Of a stretch of 35,989 bases of DNA, positions 17,899 to 25,915 are shown piece after piece. The stretch's first letter is position 1; each line of letters starts with the position of its first letter. The notes under the pieces are model-generated. The model was not told where the DNA came from. It saw only the letters and a list, made by a program, of their open reading frames with translations, and did no database searches. The position numbers and the translations under genes are program-made. Source of the stretch: Actinomycetota bacterium (GTDB lineage Bacteria > Actinomycetota > Acidimicrobiia > Spongiisociales > UBA5794); assembly GCA_030125685.1 (NCBI GenBank), contig JASJYA010000005.1, positions 1-35,989 on the forward strand, in the 5' to 3' direction.

Positions 17899-18734
17899 TG
17901 AACGACCAGGATCAAGATCTCGTTTCTGCACTCGCAGAAGGCCGCCTCAGTGGAACAGCCGCTGAGGACGCCCTGGCGCGCATCGAAGCCGACCCTGAGC
18001 TCACATCGGAGTACGCGGCACAACGTACGGCGCTCGCTCTCCTGAGATCGGGCGCCGCCCCGCGCATGACGTCGATCGAGCGCGAGACGCTGCACGCGAA
18101 CCTGCGAACGGAACTCAACCTCGCAGCGCCAGTCGCTGCCGCGCCGCCCACCGGCCGCAGAATGCCTTGGTGGCAGCCTGTCTTCGGCCTCGCAACGGCC
18201 GCAGCCGTGGTTGCAGCGGTCGTCATCCTCCCCGGTACGTTCACACAAGAGGATGCAGAGGTAGCGTTCCAGGAAGTCGACGTGGCACTCCAGGACTTCG
18301 ACCAAGACATGGATGGCGGAGCTTTTACGCCTCCAGAGACGACCGTCGCCGCGGAGCAAGAAACTACGACCGTCGCCGGTTCAAGATCCGCGGACGAGAG
18401 CGACATCTCGGTCTACTACACCGACGCCGTAGCCCTCGAAGATCTGCTCCGGCGAACGAAGGGCGCTGACAACCAGGACGACGTCGAACAGCAGCTCTCG
18501 TCTCTCAGCTTCTCCTCCCTCGTCGACTTGGACACCCGCGAGATAGAACTCTGCAAAGACGATCTAGCAAACGAACTTCCAGAGGGGATAGTTAACGTCC
18601 TCGTCATAGGCGCCGACTTCCAGGGCGACGAGACGATCGTCCACCTCGGGTTCGACTTCGGCGACGGCATCGAGGATGGGCTCAGCTTTGTGCTCGGGAA
18701 CTGCTCTCTCGTTGAGCACGGGCCACAGGGCTGA
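17895..18734 (+). CDS. Probable membrane anti-sigma factor
   Basis: This 279-residue single-pass protein has a cytoplasmic part of about 90 residues (SALAEGRLSGTAAEDALARIEADPEL, an anti-sigma-like N-terminus without the HX3CX2C zinc motif), one membrane helix (about 92-114), an acidic, Thr-rich linker and an outside domain with exactly two cysteines, C220 (EIELCKDD) and C270 (VLGNCSL). The two could form a disulfide. The start overlaps the sigma stop; two adjacent ATGs (17895, 17898) are available. The function is inferred from position and architecture; sequence identity to known anti-sigma factors is low. Confidence 0.75.
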   Translation: MMNDQDQDLVSALAEGRLSGTAAEDALARIEADPELTSEYAAQRTALALLRSGAAPRMTSIERETLHANLRTELNLAAPVAAAPPTGRRMPWWQPVFGLATAAAVVAAVVILPGTFTQEDAEVAFQEVDVALQDFDQDMDGGAFTPPETTVAAEQETTTVAGSRSADESDISVYYTDAVALEDLLRRTKGADNQDDVEQQLSSLSFSSLVDLDTREIELCKDDLANELPEGIVNVLVIGADFQGDETIVHLGFDFGDGIEDGLSFVLGNCSLVEHGPQG

Positions 18735-18771
18735 ATCCCCGAAACCGTGAGCTACTAGGCTCCTGGTCACT

Positions 18772-19077
18772 ATGTCTGAGCAGAATCCACGCATTTCGAC
18801 CCGCATTGCTGACGGCCTCGAACAGGTCTCAACGAAGATCAGAGAGCTCTCTGTTGACCGCGCCGCCCAAGCCATCACCTGGGCAGCAGTCGGGCTAATC
18901 CTGCTAGTCGCCGCCGTCACCGCGGTCGTTTGGACTCTCGTGGGAATATTTCGAGCTCTCGGTGCGCTGATTGGCGTGGAAACCGCATACGCCGTGGTGG
19001 GCTTTGTTCTTGTCCTTGCGGGCGCCTTCATCTGGTCACGGCGGTTTCCCCAAGACAGATCTTCACAACAGGAGTAG
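18772..19077 (+). CDS. Small two-helix membrane protein of unknown function
   Basis: The 101-residue protein has a short polar N-terminus, membrane helix 1 (about 34-63, QAITWAAVGLILLVAAVTAVVW...) and helix 2 (about 70-92, AYAVVGFVLVLAGAFIW), ending SRRFPQDRSSQQE. It resembles phage-holin-superfamily or DUF-type small membrane proteins, but I do not recognise a specific family. The ATG at 18772 has no clear Shine-Dalgarno. It lies 37 bases after the anti-sigma gene and two bases before trxB, so it probably shares their transcript. The M. tuberculosis locus has no equivalent here. Confidence 0.7.
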   Translation: MSEQNPRISTRIADGLEQVSTKIRELSVDRAAQAITWAAVGLILLVAAVTAVVWTLVGIFRALGALIGVETAYAVVGFVLVLAGAFIWSRRFPQDRSSQQE

Positions 19078-19079
19078 CC

Positions 19080-20000
19080 ATGACCGAAAAGGTCCTCATC
19101 ATCGGCTCAGGTCCAGCCGGTCTGACGGCAGCTATCTACGCTTCACGCGCCGACCTCAACCCCCTCATGATCGAAGGGATGGAGCGCGGCGGCCAATTGA
19201 TGATCACGACCGACGTGGAGAACTACCCGGGCTTTTCCGATGGCATCATGGGTCCGGACCTGATGGAGCAGATGCGAAAACAAGCCGAACGGTTTGGGAC
19301 GCGGATCATCAGCTCGGATGTCACTGACGTCGATTTCTCCGAACAACCGTTCAAAGTCTCCGTCGGCCGGGAAACCTACAATGCGGAGAGCGTCATCATT
19401 TCCACCGGAGCGTCAGCTCGCTGGATCGGTGTTCCGGGAGAAGATCGTCTGCGTGGCTTCGGAGTCTCGGCCTGTGCCACATGCGACGGCTTCTTCTTCA
19501 AGGACAAAGAACTTCTCATCGTCGGCGGCGGCGATTCCGCCATGGAAGAAGCAATCTTCCTGACACGCTTTGCATCACGAGTAACCATCGTTCACAGGCG
19601 CGACGAATTCAGAGCGTCTCCGATTATGGTTGACCGAGTTTTCGACCACCAGCGAATTGACGTGCTCTGGGACTCTGTGGTCGACGAAATCCTTGGAGAC
19701 CAACTCGTTACCGGCGCCAGAATCCGGAATGTCAAGACCGACGAGGTGACCGACTTCGAAGCCGACGGCGTTTTCGTCGCGATAGGCCATACGCCGAACA
19801 CCAAGGTCTTCGGCGGCCAGATTGCACTCGACGAAGCTGGGTACATCGAAGTTGAGCGCGGAACCACCCTGACGTCGGTTGAAGGCGTCTTCGCAGCGGG
19901 CGACGTTGCGGACAAGGTCTACCGCCAAGCCGTCACAGCGGCAGGCATGGGGTGCCAAGCCGCTCTCGACGCCCAACGCTGGCTTCACGATCGTAGCTAG
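19080..20000 (+). CDS. trxB: Thioredoxin reductase
   Basis: This NADPH:thioredoxin oxidoreductase has 306 residues. FAD-binding IIGSGPAGLTAAIYASRA lies at the N-terminus, the redox CATC pair in SACATCDGFFF, NADPH-binding IVGGGDSAMEEA, and the C-terminal FAD-contact motif GVFAAGDVADKVYRQAVTAAGMG. ATG 19080 is preceded by AGGAG; an upstream extension in the same frame runs through the preceding gene and is not real. trxA follows after 18 bases. Confidence 0.96.
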   Translation: MTEKVLIIGSGPAGLTAAIYASRADLNPLMIEGMERGGQLMITTDVENYPGFSDGIMGPDLMEQMRKQAERFGTRIISSDVTDVDFSEQPFKVSVGRETYNAESVIISTGASARWIGVPGEDRLRGFGVSACATCDGFFFKDKELLIVGGGDSAMEEAIFLTRFASRVTIVHRRDEFRASPIMVDRVFDHQRIDVLWDSVVDEILGDQLVTGARIRNVKTDEVTDFEADGVFVAIGHTPNTKVFGGQIALDEAGYIEVERGTTLTSVEGVFAAGDVADKVYRQAVTAAGMGCQAALDAQRWLHDRS

Positions 20001-20018
20001 CCCAAGACTGGAGACACC

Positions 20019-20342
20019 ATGGGTCAGAACACAACAACCGTCACAGACGCTGACTTCGCATCAGCAATCGCCTCAGATATCCCGACACTCGTCGACTTTT
20101 GGGCAGAGTGGTGCGGCCCTTGCAAGATCATGGACGGCCCCCTCGATGAGCTAGCAGCGGAGAACACGGGCAAACTCACCGTGGCGAAGCTGAATGTTGA
20201 CGAAAATCCCGCAACGATGAGTTCCTACGGGGTCATGAGCATCCCGACTCTCATCATCTTCCAGGGCGGCGAGGAGAAGCGGCGTTTCGTCGGGGCTCGG
20301 AGCAAAGCACAGCTGGTCTCGGAACTCGCCGAGTTTCTCTAG
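20019..20342 (+). CDS. trxA: Thioredoxin
   Basis: The 107-residue protein has the WCGPC active site in FWAEWCGPCKIMDGPLDE and the cis-proline segment MSIPTLIIFQGGEEKRRFVGA. It is a cytoplasmic disulfide reductase, recycled by the upstream TrxB. The ATG at 20019 has GGAGACACC before it. Its position between trxB and a cwlM-like gene matches M. tuberculosis trxC (Rv3914). Confidence 0.96.
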   Translation: MGQNTTTVTDADFASAIASDIPTLVDFWAEWCGPCKIMDGPLDELAAENTGKLTVAKLNVDENPATMSSYGVMSIPTLIIFQGGEEKRRFVGARSKAQLVSELAEFL

Positions 20343-20366
20343 ACAAAACCTGTAACAATCTAGCTC

Positions 20367-21320
20367 GTGAGGCTCTATCACAAAGGTGACCGCGGAGAAC
20401 CTGTCCGGGACGTACAGGAGCGCCTCTCCGCGCTCGGCTACGGTCTCTCCTCCGAACCAGACGGCGTCTTTGGTAAAGCAACGTTCCAAGCGGTGTGCGA
20501 CTTTCAGAGCAACCGGGGCCTCCCCGTCGACGGCGTCGTCGGCCCCGAGACGTGGAGAGCTCTTGTCGATGCGGGGTATCGCCTCGGAGACAGACTGCTG
20601 TATCGCCGGATACCGATGATGCGCGGTGACGACGTCTCTAACCTCCAGGCCAGCCTCAACTCCCTCGGATTCGACACCGGCAAGGTCGACGGAATCTTCG
20701 GTCCGAATACGATGAACGGAGTCCTGGACTTCCAGCACAATCGTGCACTGGCAGAAGATGGGATTTCTGGTCGAATCGTACGCGACGAACTGCGGCTCAT
20801 GGAGATGGTATTACAGAAGCCAGGAAGGGAAGCCGTGCGCGAACGGCAGTGGCTCGCCACCCTCCCCAACACAATCGCGGGCCAACGTGTCTACCTTGAT
20901 CCAGAGTGCAGAGACTCTCAAGAGAGTAAAGCCACCTGGATCGCGGCCTCCGAGGCAGCCGTAGAGCTCCAGCTTCTCGGAGCTTGGCCCACGATCAGCC
21001 GCAGCATAGACACTGCGCCTCCGGCTCGGCTCAGGGCACAGCGCGCGAACCGGCTCGACGTTGACATCGTCATCGGCTTTCTCGTCGACGCCAACGACGA
21101 GGAGGGTGTGTATTACTTCGAATCCGAATACTCCCGCTCAGAGGGAGGCCTTGCGCTAGCAAACCGTCTCGCCGACAGGCTTGGTGTCGCTCCCCGTGGA
21201 AAGACCATCCCGATACTCAAAGAGACTCGTTCACCCGCTGTCGTTGTGGCGCTCAGGTCCATGAACCGACGAACCGGGCGCATCTCAGCAAATTCGATCG
21301 CCTCAATGTACGAAACCTAG
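20367..21320 (+). CDS. cwlM: CwlM-like protein: two peptidoglycan-binding domains and a degenerate amidase domain
   Basis: The 317-residue product carries two PG_binding_1 repeats (about 5-70 and 84-145: DVQERLSALGYGL...PDGVFGKAT; NLQASLNSLGFDTGKVDGIFG) and a C-terminal region with the outline of an amidase_3 fold. The zinc ligands are gone: the LDPGHGG His position reads LDPECRD (177-183), the SIHAN segment reads GFLVDAN (237-243), and the final PAVLVE reads PAVVVA (290-295). There is no signal peptide, so the protein is cytoplasmic. Mycobacterial CwlM is a cytoplasmic, PknB-phosphorylated activator of MurA that also binds MurJ/FhaA; the same regulatory role is likely. The start is GTG 20367, 24 bases after trxA. 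Confidence 0.85.
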   Translation: MRLYHKGDRGEPVRDVQERLSALGYGLSSEPDGVFGKATFQAVCDFQSNRGLPVDGVVGPETWRALVDAGYRLGDRLLYRRIPMMRGDDVSNLQASLNSLGFDTGKVDGIFGPNTMNGVLDFQHNRALAEDGISGRIVRDELRLMEMVLQKPGREAVRERQWLATLPNTIAGQRVYLDPECRDSQESKATWIAASEAAVELQLLGAWPTISRSIDTAPPARLRAQRANRLDVDIVIGFLVDANDEEGVYYFESEYSRSEGGLALANRLADRLGVAPRGKTIPILKETRSPAVVVALRSMNRRTGRISANSIASMYET

Positions 21321-21325
21321 ACCGG

Positions 21326-21387
21326 CACATCTGGAGCGAGCGTGGTCGGCTCAAACTGGGGACGTGGCAGGCAGTAGTACGAAGTAC
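21326..21387 (+). repeat. Dispersed 62-bp intergenic element, copy C
   Basis: It lies between the convergent cwlM-like and parB genes, starting five bases after the cwlM stop. It is the copy closest to the apparent consensus: about 48 of 62 matches to copy B and 44 of 62 to copy A. It ends in GTAGTAC GAAGTAC. Confidence 0.7.
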
Positions 21388-21442
21388 CCGGAGTCCCCTG
21401 GTATGGATGTGGATCCCGGCGGGGGACGATCGGCCTGTGAAG

Positions 21443-21499
21443 GCTCGTGCGAATGACACGTCCCCCCTTCAGGGGGGGACAGCAGAGCGAGGCACGAGC
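21443..21499. repeat. Nested inverted repeat, possible bidirectional terminator or REP-like element
   Basis: The outer arms GCTCGTGC (21443-21450) and GCACGAGC (21492-21499) are perfectly complementary. They enclose a perfect 8-bp hairpin, GTCCCCCC-TTCAG-GGGGGGAC (21460-21480). A further GGGGGGAGCGCGAGCCCGCG segment follows. It lies between two converging genes, so it could stop transcription from both sides; its composition also resembles the dispersed C/G-block palindromes common in bacterial intergenic DNA. Confidence 0.6.
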
Positions 21500-21563
21500 G
21501 ATGCAGGGGGGAGCGCGAGCCCGCGAGCCCCGTCTCCTAACTCCTCCAGGCTCGCAATCCCCT

Positions 21564-22418
21564 CTACGCGCCCGGCTCAAACAAATGGCGGTAGATGCGT
21601 TCGAGATCCTCGGGTGAGGCGTACTTGATCGTAATCTTCCCGCCTCTGCCCCGATAATCGATGCGCACCTTCGTCCCCAGGCGATCCTGGAGCTTCTCCT
21701 CCAGTTCGATGATCGCCGCCGGCCTGATCTTCTTGGACCGCACGCTATTGGTCTGTCCTTGGGAGGCCCGGAGCCTGATCGCCTCCTCAACCCTGCGTAC
21801 CGTCCATCCTTCCGCCACAGAGCGCTGCGCTATATGGACCGCGTACGCCTCATCGTCTGAGCCGAGGAGAGCCCTTGCGTGGCCCTGAGAGAGATCTCCC
21901 TCGATGAGCATTCTCTGGATAGGAGCGGGGAGTTGGAGCAGCCGCAGCGTGTTTGTAACGGCCGAACGGCTCTTTCCGACCTTGAGGGCGATCTCGTCAT
22001 GAGTTATCCCAAAATCTTCCAGAAGATGCTTGTACGCAGCCGCCTCCTCGAGCGCGTTGAGGTCCTCCCTCTGAAGGTTCTCCACAAGCGCCTCGGTCAG
22101 ATTCGTCCCGTCGTCCGACTCGCTCCGAATGACCGCGGCGATGCTGGCGAGGCCAACCTGCTTGACCGCCCTGAGGCGTCTCTCGCCGGCCACAAGGACG
22201 TAGCCCTCCCCTTCCGGACGAACAACAATCGGTTGTAGCAGTCCTACTGCCACGATCGACGCAGCGAGGGAATCGATTGAGTCCTGGTCAAACCCGGATC
22301 TCGGCTGGTTGGGATTCGGACCGATCGTATCGACAGCAATCTCTGCGTACCCTGCGATCGGCCGCTGTGGGATCAGCGCCTCGAGACCTCTCCCTAATCC
22401 AGTCTTACGTGCGGCCAT
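21564..22418 (-). CDS. parB: Chromosome partitioning protein ParB
   Basis: The 284-residue product binds parS, clamps and slides with CTP, and loads SMC. It begins AARKTGLGRGLEALIP and has the CTP-binding core with the VAGERRLRAVKQVGL motif and TEALVENLQREDLNALEEA. The KVGKSRSAVTNTLRLLQLP helix-turn-helix follows, then the C-terminal dimerisation domain. The ATG at 22418 has GGAGG four bases upstream and overlaps the parA end by 14 bases; the longer reading upstream lies inside parA. Two matching parS sites lie at 23830 and 23866. Confidence 0.96.
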   Translation of the reverse strand: MAARKTGLGRGLEALIPQRPIAGYAEIAVDTIGPNPNQPRSGFDQDSIDSLAASIVAVGLLQPIVVRPEGEGYVLVAGERRLRAVKQVGLASIAAVIRSESDDGTNLTEALVENLQREDLNALEEAAAYKHLLEDFGITHDEIALKVGKSRSAVTNTLRLLQLPAPIQRMLIEGDLSQGHARALLGSDDEAYAVHIAQRSVAEGWTVRRVEEAIRLRASQGQTNSVRSKKIRPAAIIELEEKLQDRLGTKVRIDYRGRGGKITIKYASPEDLERIYRHLFEPGA

Positions 22419-23181
22419 GGCGCCTCCTGAACTCCCTCGCAAGTTCCCGATATGCAATCGCACCCCGAGACATGTCATCGTATGCTTCGATCGGTTCGCC
22501 GTACGACGGCGCCTCCGATAATCGGACGGTCCTTGGAATGACGGTCCGATATGCTATCTCTCCAAAGTGGGCTCTAACCTGCTCCACGACCTCGGCAGAC
22601 AGAGTGGTCCGACCGTCGAACATCGTAAGCACGACACCCTCAATTTCAAGTTGAGGGTTCAGGCTACCGATGACCAGGTCGATGTTTCGAGTCAGTTGGG
22701 TCACGCCTTCGAGCGCGTAGTACTCACACTGGATCGGAATCAGAACTTCATCCGCGGCGGCAAGACCGTTGATCGTTAGAAGCCCAAATGAGGGAGGGCT
22801 ATCAATCAGAAGGAAGTCGTACTCTTCCCGTACCGGGGCGAGGGCTTTCTTGAGTCGCTGCTCTCGCGAGAACATCGATACAAGCTCTATCTCAGCACCG
22901 GCGAGTTCAATCGTCGCGGGGACAACATGAAGACCTCGAACTGACGTAGGCTCAAGCACGTCGGCAATTGCGACATCATCTACAAGGATGTCGTATGTCG
23001 ACACGTCGATCGCTGATCGGTCGACACCCAGGCCGGAGCTTGCGTTGCCCTGCGGGTCAAGGTCGACGATGAGCACTCGCTCTCCTTGCAGGGCAAGACC
23101 GGCGCCAAGGTTGATCGCGGTAGTGGATTTGCCAACTCCACCCTTCTGATTGGCAATAGCTACAATCGTGCCGCCAGACAT
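22405..23181 (-). CDS. parA: Chromosome partitioning ATPase ParA (Soj)
   Basis: The 258-residue deviant Walker ATPase has KGGVGKSTT in ANQKGGVGKSTTAINLG, the switch LIVDLDPQGNASSGLG and LLIDSPPSFGLLT. It lacks an N-terminal regulator domain, like Soj. GGAGAG precedes the ATG. It follows rsmG (27-base gap) in the minus-strand operon and cooperates with ParB in origin segregation. Confidence 0.96.
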   Translation of the reverse strand: MSGGTIVAIANQKGGVGKSTTAINLGAGLALQGERVLIVDLDPQGNASSGLGVDRSAIDVSTYDILVDDVAIADVLEPTSVRGLHVVPATIELAGAEIELVSMFSREQRLKKALAPVREEYDFLLIDSPPSFGLLTINGLAAADEVLIPIQCEYYALEGVTQLTRNIDLVIGSLNPQLEIEGVVLTMFDGRTTLSAEVVEQVRAHFGEIAYRTVIPRTVRLSEAPSYGEPIEAYDDMSRGAIAYRELAREFRRRHGRT

Positions 23182-23208
23182 CGCGAATTCTCTCCTACTT
23201 CGATCCGA

Positions 23209-23826
23209 TTACCTCATCCTAAGGAACCACGCGGGAGAGTCAAGTATCCCGGCGCCCTCGGCTTCGAGAGAGAAGGTAGTCCCGGTCGGGGGATCTGGAA
23301 TCGCGTCAGGCCGCGTCCTGCGACTCAGGGCGAATATCCCCTCGCCGCCTTCCACCGCGAGTTCCCTGAACACCGCTGCCGCAGGCAGTATCTGAAGCGA
23401 CGCCCGAAACGTCACGACATCGAACATTTCGCTCACCACACCTGCATCGCAGGTTCTGATACGGACGTTTGGCAGCTTCAGAATGCGCACTGCCCGCGAA
23501 GCGAGGCTTGATCTCCGTTCTGATCTGTCAATCGCTACAACATCCATCTCCGGAAGCGCGATCGCGATCGGTATTGCGGGGAGGCCGACGCCCGTCCCCA
23601 CATCAATGAGCGTCTCGGCGCTCACGTCGATTATCCGAAGAAACGCGAGGGAATCGGCGATATGGCGGTCAAAGACCCTCGGTTGCTCTCCCGGGCCGAT
23701 CCCCCCCGCTGGCAGCGCTTCCTCGACGAGCCACCTCTCGTACCGAACAAAGAGAGACCTCTGCTGCTCAGACCACTCACAACGGAGCCAACGGGCGAGT
23801 CGGTCAAGATCTGCCTTGGAACTCAT
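23209..23826 (-). CDS. rsmG: 16S rRNA (guanine527-N7)-methyltransferase
   Basis: This is the GidB family. The 205-residue protein has the SAM-binding region LIDVGTGVGLPAIPIAIALP followed by DVVAIDRSERRSSLASRA, and the RIIDVSAETLIDVG lead-in. It modifies G527 in the streptomycin-binding region of 16S rRNA. The start is ATG 23826 (a TTG one codon earlier is possible). The first parS site ends four bases before it, so promoter and partition site are packed together. Confidence 0.93.
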   Translation of the reverse strand: MSSKADLDRLARWLRCEWSEQQRSLFVRYERWLVEEALPAGGIGPGEQPRVFDRHIADSLAFLRIIDVSAETLIDVGTGVGLPAIPIAIALPEMDVVAIDRSERRSSLASRAVRILKLPNVRIRTCDAGVVSEMFDVVTFRASLQILPAAAVFRELAVEGGEGIFALSRRTRPDAIPDPPTGTTFSLEAEGAGILDSPAWFLRMR

Positions 23827-23829
23827 CAA

Positions 23830-23845
23830 TGTTTCATGTGGAACG
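23830..23845 (+). promoter_or_regulatory. parS centromere site 1
   Basis: TGTTTCATGTGGAACG matches the consensus TGTTTCACGTGGAACA at 14 of 16 positions (differences at 8 and 16). It is located between rsmG and jag. It is the expected ParB nucleation site. Confidence 0.9.
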
Positions 23846-23865
23846 CGGTCATTCTACGAGTCCGG

Positions 23866-23881
23866 TGTTCCACGTGAAACG
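23866..23881 (-). promoter_or_regulatory. parS centromere site 2
   Basis: On the minus strand it reads CGTTTCACGTGGAACA, 15 of 16 to the parS consensus, with the central CACGTG intact. It is inverted relative to site 1 by one-sided matches and its centre is 36 bp away. Confidence 0.93.
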
Positions 23882-23896
23882 CAGACCGCCTGTAGC

Positions 23897-24724
23897 TCAG
23901 GTGTCCCCGTCGAAAGAGATAACAACGGCACGACGTGGCTCTTCGCCCTCGGAGTAGGAACGAACACCCTCTATCTCACCCGCAGCATCGTGTACCACCT
24001 TGCGATCAGCGGCATTCATCGGCTCGAGCATGATCTCCGACTCGTCTTCAATCACCTGGGTAGCGAGCTTTCCGGTGTAAATCGTTAGCGCCTCGCTTCG
24101 ACGTGCTCGGTATCCCGCTATGTCGATTCTCATGCGTGGGGCGCCATAGGTCTTCCGCTGAACAACCGTACGAGTCAACTCGTGTACCGACTGCATAACC
24201 GATCCCTTGGCCCCGACGAGTGCCTCCGTCTCGGCGCCCTCGACGTCGATGTACAGTATGCCGTCCTCGATTCGGGTCTCGACTGTTCCTTCCAGACCGA
24301 AGGCTTCGAGCAAGCCAGTGATGAACCCTGCTGCTACCTTCGCCTGTTCCTCAATGGGCGCCTCTTCTGGACGCTCACTCGTCTCTCTCTCTCGCTGCTT
24401 CGGATCTGTCTTGGACACTTGCTTCTCCTGACGGGGTTTGCTCGACTGTCTGCCCTGGCCGTCTCTCCCTCTTCGGTCGTTTCGCTGACTCGAAGACTTC
24501 TCCGGAGACTCTGCGGATCGACCACGACGCCGACGACGCCGGCGTCGCTTCGGAGCGTGCGACACCTTCACGATTGCGTCTCTGCCGCCGATTCCAAGGA
24601 ATCCGGCCTTCGGTTCCTGAATAATTTCTACCTTGGCGTCTTCGCGTGTCTGCAAGCCAAGTTCTGTGATGGCGACTTCGACAGCAAGGTCGACTGTCTT
24701 TCCCTGTACCTCAACCCATTCCAT
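23897..24724 (-). CDS. jag: Jag/KhpB RNA-binding protein
   Basis: The 275-residue product has the N-terminal Jag domain (EWVEVQGKTVDLAVEVAITELG ... KAGFLGIGGRDAIVKV), a long basic and charged linker (about 58-125, with RRRRRRRRGR), a KH domain with the GAKG loop (EALVGAKGSVMQSVHEL) and a C-terminal R3H domain (EPMNAADRKVVHDAA). It binds RNA, and in other bacteria it affects cell division and elongation. ATG 24724 has GGAAG upstream; a longer frame to 24961 runs inside yidC and is not real. It follows yidC by four bases. Confidence 0.9.
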   Translation of the reverse strand: MEWVEVQGKTVDLAVEVAITELGLQTREDAKVEIIQEPKAGFLGIGGRDAIVKVSHAPKRRRRRRRRGRSAESPEKSSSQRNDRRGRDGQGRQSSKPRQEKQVSKTDPKQRERETSERPEEAPIEEQAKVAAGFITGLLEAFGLEGTVETRIEDGILYIDVEGAETEALVGAKGSVMQSVHELTRTVVQRKTYGAPRMRIDIAGYRARRSEALTIYTGKLATQVIEDESEIMLEPMNAADRKVVHDAAGEIEGVRSYSEGEEPRRAVVISFDGDT

Positions 24725-24728
24725 GGGG

Positions 24729-25631
24729 CTACTTCCTTCGTCGGCGGTTGCGTTTCTTGCTCGCATGCGGGCTGGGACGGCTCTTCTCCGGTTCGCTCGA
24801 GTGATCGTTCGGTGGAGGATCCGCGCTGGCCGCTGAATCCTTGACTTCACCTTCGTCGTCGTCACTGAGTCGCAGGATGACTGCCTGTTGCCCGATTCGA
24901 AATAGGTTCGACGTAGCGAAGTAGAGCCCCAGCCCTGCCACAAAGTTCCAGGAGATGACACCGAAGATGATTGGCATGAATTTCATCGCCTTCTGCATGC
25001 CCTGCATCTGCGAACTGAGTGAGTCGCTCGAGCTCGAATTCTTCTGGTGGCTCATCATCTGAACCTGCTGGTAATATCCGGCAGCTACGATCGCCAAAAG
25101 CAGTGCAATGTAGGGGAGCGATCCGACGATGTTGCTGAAATCAACAGCCTGAGAGGGGCTCACAAGGAGATTCATCCCGAGAAAGGACACGTGGCTGAAG
25201 ACCGGGTCTGTGATCGGCGTGCCGGCCTCGAGTGCAGCGCTCGCTTGTGCGAACACCCCTGAGAGTTCCGAGCTCTCCGGAACTCCTCGTCCCTGCCAGA
25301 GAACGCGGTAGAGCGCGAACCAAATCGGCATCTGCACAAACATCGGGAGGCAGCCTGCTGCTGGGTTGACGCCCCGTTCCTGGTAGAGGGCCATCAGTTG
25401 CTTGTTGAGTTCCTCACGATCCTCTTTGTACTCCTTTTGGAGCCGCTTGACCTCTGGTTGGATCTTCTGCATCGCCCGCATGGATTTCGTCTGCTTGAGC
25501 GTGAGGGGGAATAGGATGAAGCTCACCGCGAGAGTGAGCATGATGATTGCTATTCCATATTCTGGAATAAGGTCGTAGAAGAACGAGAGGGAGCTGCCCA
25601 GCGCGTTCAGCAACAATGTCCAAGGGTTCAC
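24729..25631 (-). CDS. yidC: Membrane protein insertase YidC
   Basis: The 300-residue protein is the short, Gram-positive type without the large periplasmic domain. It shows the first helix ([29 protein letters not shown]), the cytoplasmic hairpin [38 protein letters not shown], and further helices near 170-195 and 225-250. The C-terminal tail is basic and ends KKRNRRRRK, fitting ribosome contact. The start is GTG 25631, with AGGAAG upstream and overlapping yidD as GTGA. It has no lipoprotein-type signal sequence. Confidence 0.95.
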   Translation of the reverse strand: MNPWTLLLNALGSSLSFFYDLIPEYGIAIIMLTLAVSFILFPLTLKQTKSMRAMQKIQPEVKRLQKEYKEDREELNKQLMALYQERGVNPAAGCLPMFVQMPIWFALYRVLWQGRGVPESSELSGVFAQASAALEAGTPITDPVFSHVSFLGMNLLVSPSQAVDFSNIVGSLPYIALLLAIVAAGYYQQVQMMSHQKNSSSSDSLSSQMQGMQKAMKFMPIIFGVISWNFVAGLGLYFATSNLFRIGQQAVILRLSDDDEGEVKDSAASADPPPNDHSSEPEKSRPSPHASKKRNRRRRK

Positions 25632-25915
25632 GACAAACTTCCTTGTGGCTCTTGAGGTCTCCCTTCAGCCGACCCTGGGACAGGATCGAGTCCACCCTCG
25701 TGGAACGGATGGCAGCGCCCTATCCGCTTCGTCCCTAACCAAGATCCCCTGAAGGCTCCGTGGATTTCGATCGCTTCGTACATGTAATGAGAACAAGACG
25801 GGTAATAGCGACACTTCTGACCCAGTAGAGGGGAGATCGCCCTCTGGTAGGCGCGAACGGAACGCAGAAGCGCTCGGGCGCCGATACCCCGTCTACCGTC
25901 TTGGTGATATTTCAT
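25628..25915 (-). CDS. yidD: YidD membrane protein insertion efficiency factor
   Basis: The 95-residue protein has the family core [18 protein letters not shown] then [28 protein letters not shown] and [20 protein letters not shown] 25915 overlaps the rnpA stop as ATGA, and its end overlaps yidC. It assists YidC-dependent insertion. Confidence 0.95.
   Translation of the reverse strand: MKYHQDGRRGIGARALLRSVRAYQRAISPLLGQKCRYYPSCSHYMYEAIEIHGAFRGSWLGTKRIGRCHPFHEGGLDPVPGSAEGRPQEPQGSLS

Noticed and set aside
18930-19079. N-terminal extension of trxB
   Set aside because: It reads through the preceding membrane-protein gene in another frame; the ATG at 19080 has AGGAG before it and gives a normal N-terminus.
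24725-24961. N-terminal extension of jag
   Set aside because: The extra 79 codons are inside yidC; ATG 24724 has its own ribosome-binding site and starts the Jag domain exactly.
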